A stretch of DNA of 60,820 nucleotides from CAZHTS01 sp964535315 (GTDB lineage: Bacteria; Chloroflexota; Anaerolineae; Anaerolineales; Anaerolineaceae): contig CAZHTS010000022.1 of the NCBI GenBank assembly GCA_964535315.1, forward strand, positions 1-60,820, read 5' to 3'. The first letter of the stretch is position 1, and every line of letters begins with the position of its first letter. The position numbers were made by a program, and so were the translations under genes. Positions 58,666 through 60,820 of this stretch are shown piece after piece. The notes under the pieces were generated by a model. That model saw only the letters and a program-made list of their open reading frames with translations, ran no database searches and was not told the DNA's origin.

Positions 58666-59355
58666 ATGAATACAAATAAAAGGACCGCAAGAATAGCAGG
58701 CTCCCTGTATTTAATCTACATAATCGCCACAATTTTTGCAGACGCATCTCGCACGAAACTTGTAGTATTCGGAGATGCCGCAGTGACCGCCAGCAATATC
58801 CTGGCTTCTGAATGGCTGTTCCGTATCGGTTTTGTGAGCGATGTCCTGGCGGGCGTTCTTTTCCTTTTGGCGGCCTGGGCTTTATACGTGTTATTAAAAC
58901 CGGTCAATAAAAACATCGCTTTGCTTTTCTTGCTATTAAACCTGGGGGGTGTCGCCGTACAGTGCGTAAATATGCTTAATCTATTTTCTGCTGCGCTACT
59001 TTTGAGTGGCGCGGATTACTTGAAAGTATTCCAGACGAATCAATTGCAGACTTTAGCAATGTTCTTTCTCTATTTACATAAAAATGGATTTATGATTGCC
59101 CAGTTCTTTTTTGCCGTCTGGCTCTTTCCGCTTGGTTACTTGATTTTCAAGTCGGGGTACCTTCCGAAAGTTCTGGGCATCATAGTGATGATTGAGTGTT
59201 TTGGCTGGCTCATGTATCCTTTTCAGTTTTTCCTTTTCCCAGGCTACGAAGGAATATCTTACCTGAGTTTTGCCATTGGTTTTATTGGGGAATTTGGGCT
59301 TACTTTGTGGCTTCTGATTATGGGGGCAAAGGATCAACCATCAAGTCTGGCATAA
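58666..59355 (+). CDS. DUF4386-family membrane protein
   Basis: A 229-residue protein with about six spans. It has the recognisable start ARIAGSLYLIYIIATIFAD and the loops FRIGFVSDVLAGVLFLLAAWALYVLL and KVLGIIVMIECFGWLMY, typical of the DUF4386 family. The function of that family is not known. AAAGGAG at about 58653 and ATG 58666 give a clear start. Its base composition is much less G+C-rich than the glycan genes, and short direct repeats flank it, so it may be an acquired cassette. Confidence 0.88.
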   Translation: MNTNKRTARIAGSLYLIYIIATIFADASRTKLVVFGDAAVTASNILASEWLFRIGFVSDVLAGVLFLLAAWALYVLLKPVNKNIALLFLLLNLGGVAVQCVNMLNLFSAALLLSGADYLKVFQTNQLQTLAMFFLYLHKNGFMIAQFFFAVWLFPLGYLIFKSGYLPKVLGIIVMIECFGWLMYPFQFFLFPGYEGISYLSFAIGFIGEFGLTLWLLIMGAKDQPSSLA

Positions 59356-59363
59356 TAAAAAAC

Positions 59364-59490
59364 GCCCAGCACAGCGTGTACCTGACGTGTGGGACGCATC
59401 TTTAAGTATTTCCTGCGCTGCGGGTTTCTCCAGCTTCCCAGGCACGCCGCTGCTGTGCGGCAGTCCACGCCCGTTCACACGCAGCTAACG
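59364..59490. repeat. attC-like imperfect inverted structure
   Basis: Immediately after the DUF4386 gene, GCGTGT (59374-59379) is inverted at ACACGC (59477-59482), roughly 100 bases apart. Between them a GCCGC-TGCTGT-GCGGC hairpin lies at 59446-59461. The ordering CAGCGTGTACCTGACG ... CACGCCCGTTCACACGC, ending in AGCTAACGC, resembles a degenerate integron attC site, but the end cores do not fit RYYYAAC/GTTRRRY well. No integrase gene is in the window. An unrelated inverted repeat remains possible. Confidence 0.35.
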
Positions 59491-59548
59491 CAAACTGTCG
59501 GGCGGCTTATCTTGTGTAAACCAAAACAAAAGGATGGAAATTAAAATC

Positions 59549-60523
59549 ATGGTGAAGTCAATTTATAAAATTCTTTCTTCGTTTGTGATTGTTTCAGGCA
59601 TGATCAGTATGGCAGGTTGTACTCCGGTAACCCCGGCGCCTGCGCCAACTGCCACGGTCACAGCAACGAGTACGGCGATAACACTACCCACCCAAACGCC
59701 CGTTCCATCTGCAACGATTACTTTAACTCCGGAGCCCACAGCTACGGCAACGCTGCTCCCGCTGCCAACGAACTCTGTTAGCAGCCAATCTGCTCTTTCG
59801 ATGTCAGGTGAATGTCGAGCAGTTATTGATGGATTGTATAATTTGAAAAAAGACCTGAAATTCCCAGACCATTTCACAACCGAGAATCCATTCAGGCGAG
59901 CTTCGGATTTCGACCCCAACACATATTTCAAGGTTCTCACGCACTTAAAACTTACATCGGGCTATAAACTCGATTACGTTTATTTCAACGACGAATTGGG
60001 CGGTTTACCGCTCGTTTATGCGCGAAAATCGAATAGCGCCCCTTTTAAATCGTATAGCGCACTGCTCAAATCATTCGGCGAAGAAGTGTCTGACGAACGC
60101 TCTTACGGGGAGTTAAACCACAAATATGATTATCTCGAGAAAATTCAGATAGACAAAGAGCCTGAAAGTTATTTTGAGTTTGTTACCCTGGCCTTTCTTG
60201 GCGACCAGTTTTATCTCTGGTGGCATGGCGGCTATAATGACGCAAAAATCCTTTGCGATCCAGGTGATATGCAATATGTTGACGCTGATATGAAAGGTTT
60301 TAACGTTGAATTTCCCCAAGAAGTGAAAGATAAAATAGAACAAATAGACTTTACCCCAATGATGATCGTTGACGAGGACAAGGTCACTGTTCGCTATGTG
60401 GTTTTTACGAAGTGGGGCGGCTTTGCTGAAAATGTGTATGTGATGGACAAAAATGACCCAATGCAACTGCTCGATGTGCAGTTCAACCCGCTCATTGAGT
60501 ATCATTGCGGCATCGATTTTTAG
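59549..60523 (+). CDS. Lipoprotein of unknown function
   Basis: A 324-residue protein with a lipoprotein signal: KILSSFVIVSGMISMAGC, with Cys24 as the lipidation site (M-A-G-C). A Pro/Thr-rich linker follows (about 28-66), as is common in surface lipoproteins of this group. The rest is a soluble domain with VIDGLYNLKKDLKFPDHF and two or three Cys residues (C-terminal EYHCGIDF). The family is not recognised. ATG 59549 is used; in-frame ATG 59534 lies directly against the ribosome-like AAAGG. The composition is A+T-rich compared with the glycan genes. Confidence 0.75.
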   Translation: MVKSIYKILSSFVIVSGMISMAGCTPVTPAPAPTATVTATSTAITLPTQTPVPSATITLTPEPTATATLLPLPTNSVSSQSALSMSGECRAVIDGLYNLKKDLKFPDHFTTENPFRRASDFDPNTYFKVLTHLKLTSGYKLDYVYFNDELGGLPLVYARKSNSAPFKSYSALLKSFGEEVSDERSYGELNHKYDYLEKIQIDKEPESYFEFVTLAFLGDQFYLWWHGGYNDAKILCDPGDMQYVDADMKGFNVEFPQEVKDKIEQIDFTPMMIVDEDKVTVRYVVFTKWGGFAENVYVMDKNDPMQLLDVQFNPLIEYHCGIDF

Positions 60524-60667
60524 GCCGGTTCCCAAACGGTCAACACCTGATACCCTATGCGCCGGATAAGTGTGGGCCCGCGCCCACACTTCGGGGATTC
60601 AGCCCCTAAATTGCCAGGCCGTGATGGTCAATCCGTTTCTTGTCGGTGCGCCGGTTGGATTTGTCGG
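60524..60667. other. Intergenic region with two hairpins
   Basis: After the lipoprotein gene, AAGTGTGGGC (60568-60577) pairs perfectly with GCCCACACTT (60582-60591) around the loop CCGC. GGGG (60593-60596) and CCCC (60603-60606) then form a second short stem around ATTCAG. No run of T follows, so a classic intrinsic terminator is not supported, but the strong 10-bp stem may stop or stabilise the mRNA. No open frame is convincing here. Confidence 0.45.
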
Positions 60668-60796
60668 TCAGCAGCCTTGTTTTTCGTAAAGATCCAGAAA
60701 TTCCGATTTCCCGCTGGCGTAAAGTTCATCCAGCAGGTTTGGTTCGGCCATTCTACCGACCAATGATGGGGTTGTTCTCATGGCGACCACTCGCAT
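60668..60796 (-). pseudogene. Truncated AAA-family ATPase remnant (ATPase_2-like)
   Basis: On the minus strand a 42-codon frame (from the ATG at 60796, or from the inner ATG at 60781) reads LVGRMAEPNLLDELYASGKSEF and ends EKQGC then TGA at 60670-60668. The order GR then LLDELYASGKSEF followed by L-Y resembles the N-terminus of AAA ATPases related to archaeal ATPases, which continue into Y-G-R-R-R-V-G-K-T. Here the Walker A never appears and a stop comes first. This looks like a broken, transferred gene. It could continue upstream only for a few codons. Confidence 0.5.
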
Positions 60797-60820
60797 TGTA
60801 ATTTTTATTATCATAACGGA

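Noticed and set aside
59364..59490. Calling the tail an integron
   Set aside because: No integrase or attI is visible, and the ends of the attC-like structure do not match the core sites well; only attC-like is claimed.
60557..60766. 69-codon plus frame at the window end
   Set aside because: It overlaps the ATPase-like remnant on the other strand and reads through the hairpin; no start signal or similarity.

Overview
This is a G+C-rich bacterial window with very tight gene packing: most stops and starts overlap as ATGA, GTGA, TGATG or TAATG. It reads as a chromosomal surface-glycan locus. The best guess for the organism is a member of Chloroflexota, Anaerolineae-like. The basis is the style of the genes: huge GT-C-type membrane proteins, a Thr/Pro-rich lipoprotein linker, TATAAT promoters close to start codons and many GTG starts. 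This is inference; no rRNA, tRNA or other taxonomic marker is present.

Layout. (1) 1-436: the tail of an upstream gene, then a G-rich imperfect tandem repeat. (2) 437-3507: housekeeping genes: a viroplasmin-domain RNase H, then tsaE-tsaB-rimI and a family 4 uracil-DNA glycosylase. (3) 3568-9875: glycan genes: nucleotide-sugar dehydrogenase, sugar epimerase, flippase, a glycosyltransferase and a polytopic membrane protein. (4) 9929-27620: a long plus-strand run with GT-C and GT-A/GT-B glycosyltransferases and a complete set for a diacetamido-uronic acid sugar (WbpI/WbpD/WbpE/WbpB/WbpA-like). A strongly folded 59-nt leader element precedes wbpA. Then come an HprK-like P-loop protein, an LPG-synthase-type membrane protein, two giant membrane proteins, a GT2 and a methyltransferase. 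(5) 27571-34090: a six-gene minus-strand operon (FemAB-like, methyltransferase, flippase, GT4, NodB deacetylase, GT4). (6) 34101-34142: a divergent promoter built on an 11-bp perfect inverted repeat. (7) 34161-57188: a second plus-strand run: alkaline-phosphatase-fold membrane protein, MBOAT O-acyltransferase, GT4 enzymes, a methyltransferase-GT2 fusion, four more GT-C-like giants, two asparagine-synthetase-family proteins and a WecA/MraY-type initiating transferase. (8) 57210-58593: a membrane-anchored transglutaminase-like protein and a small membrane-anchored protein. (9) 58594-60820: a compositionally different, A+T-richer tail with a DUF4386 protein, an attC-like inverted structure, a lipoprotein and a truncated ATPase remnant.

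How it fits together. The sugar genes suggest two amino-uronic acid precursors. One is of UDP-GalNAcA type (3568-5867, TviB/TviC-like logic). The other is of UDP-ManNAc(3NAc)A type (13901-19110). A glutamine-dependent AsnB-type protein may amidate such uronic acids. A WecA-like protein would load the first sugar on undecaprenyl phosphate, GT4/GT2 enzymes would extend it, two flippases would export it, and acetyl, methyl, deacetyl and possibly phospho-transfer enzymes would decorate it.

The most distinctive signal is a family of large GT-C-like membrane proteins (23159, 42672, 51974, 54519, with 40024 as a shorter relative). Four of them share an N-terminal P-A-D-x-x-N-x-V-L-x-G motif. Three also share a GRALYPRF motif near the C-terminus. 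They sit next to a membrane transglutaminase-like protein. I did not recognise a Wzy polymerase or a Wza/Wzc export pair.
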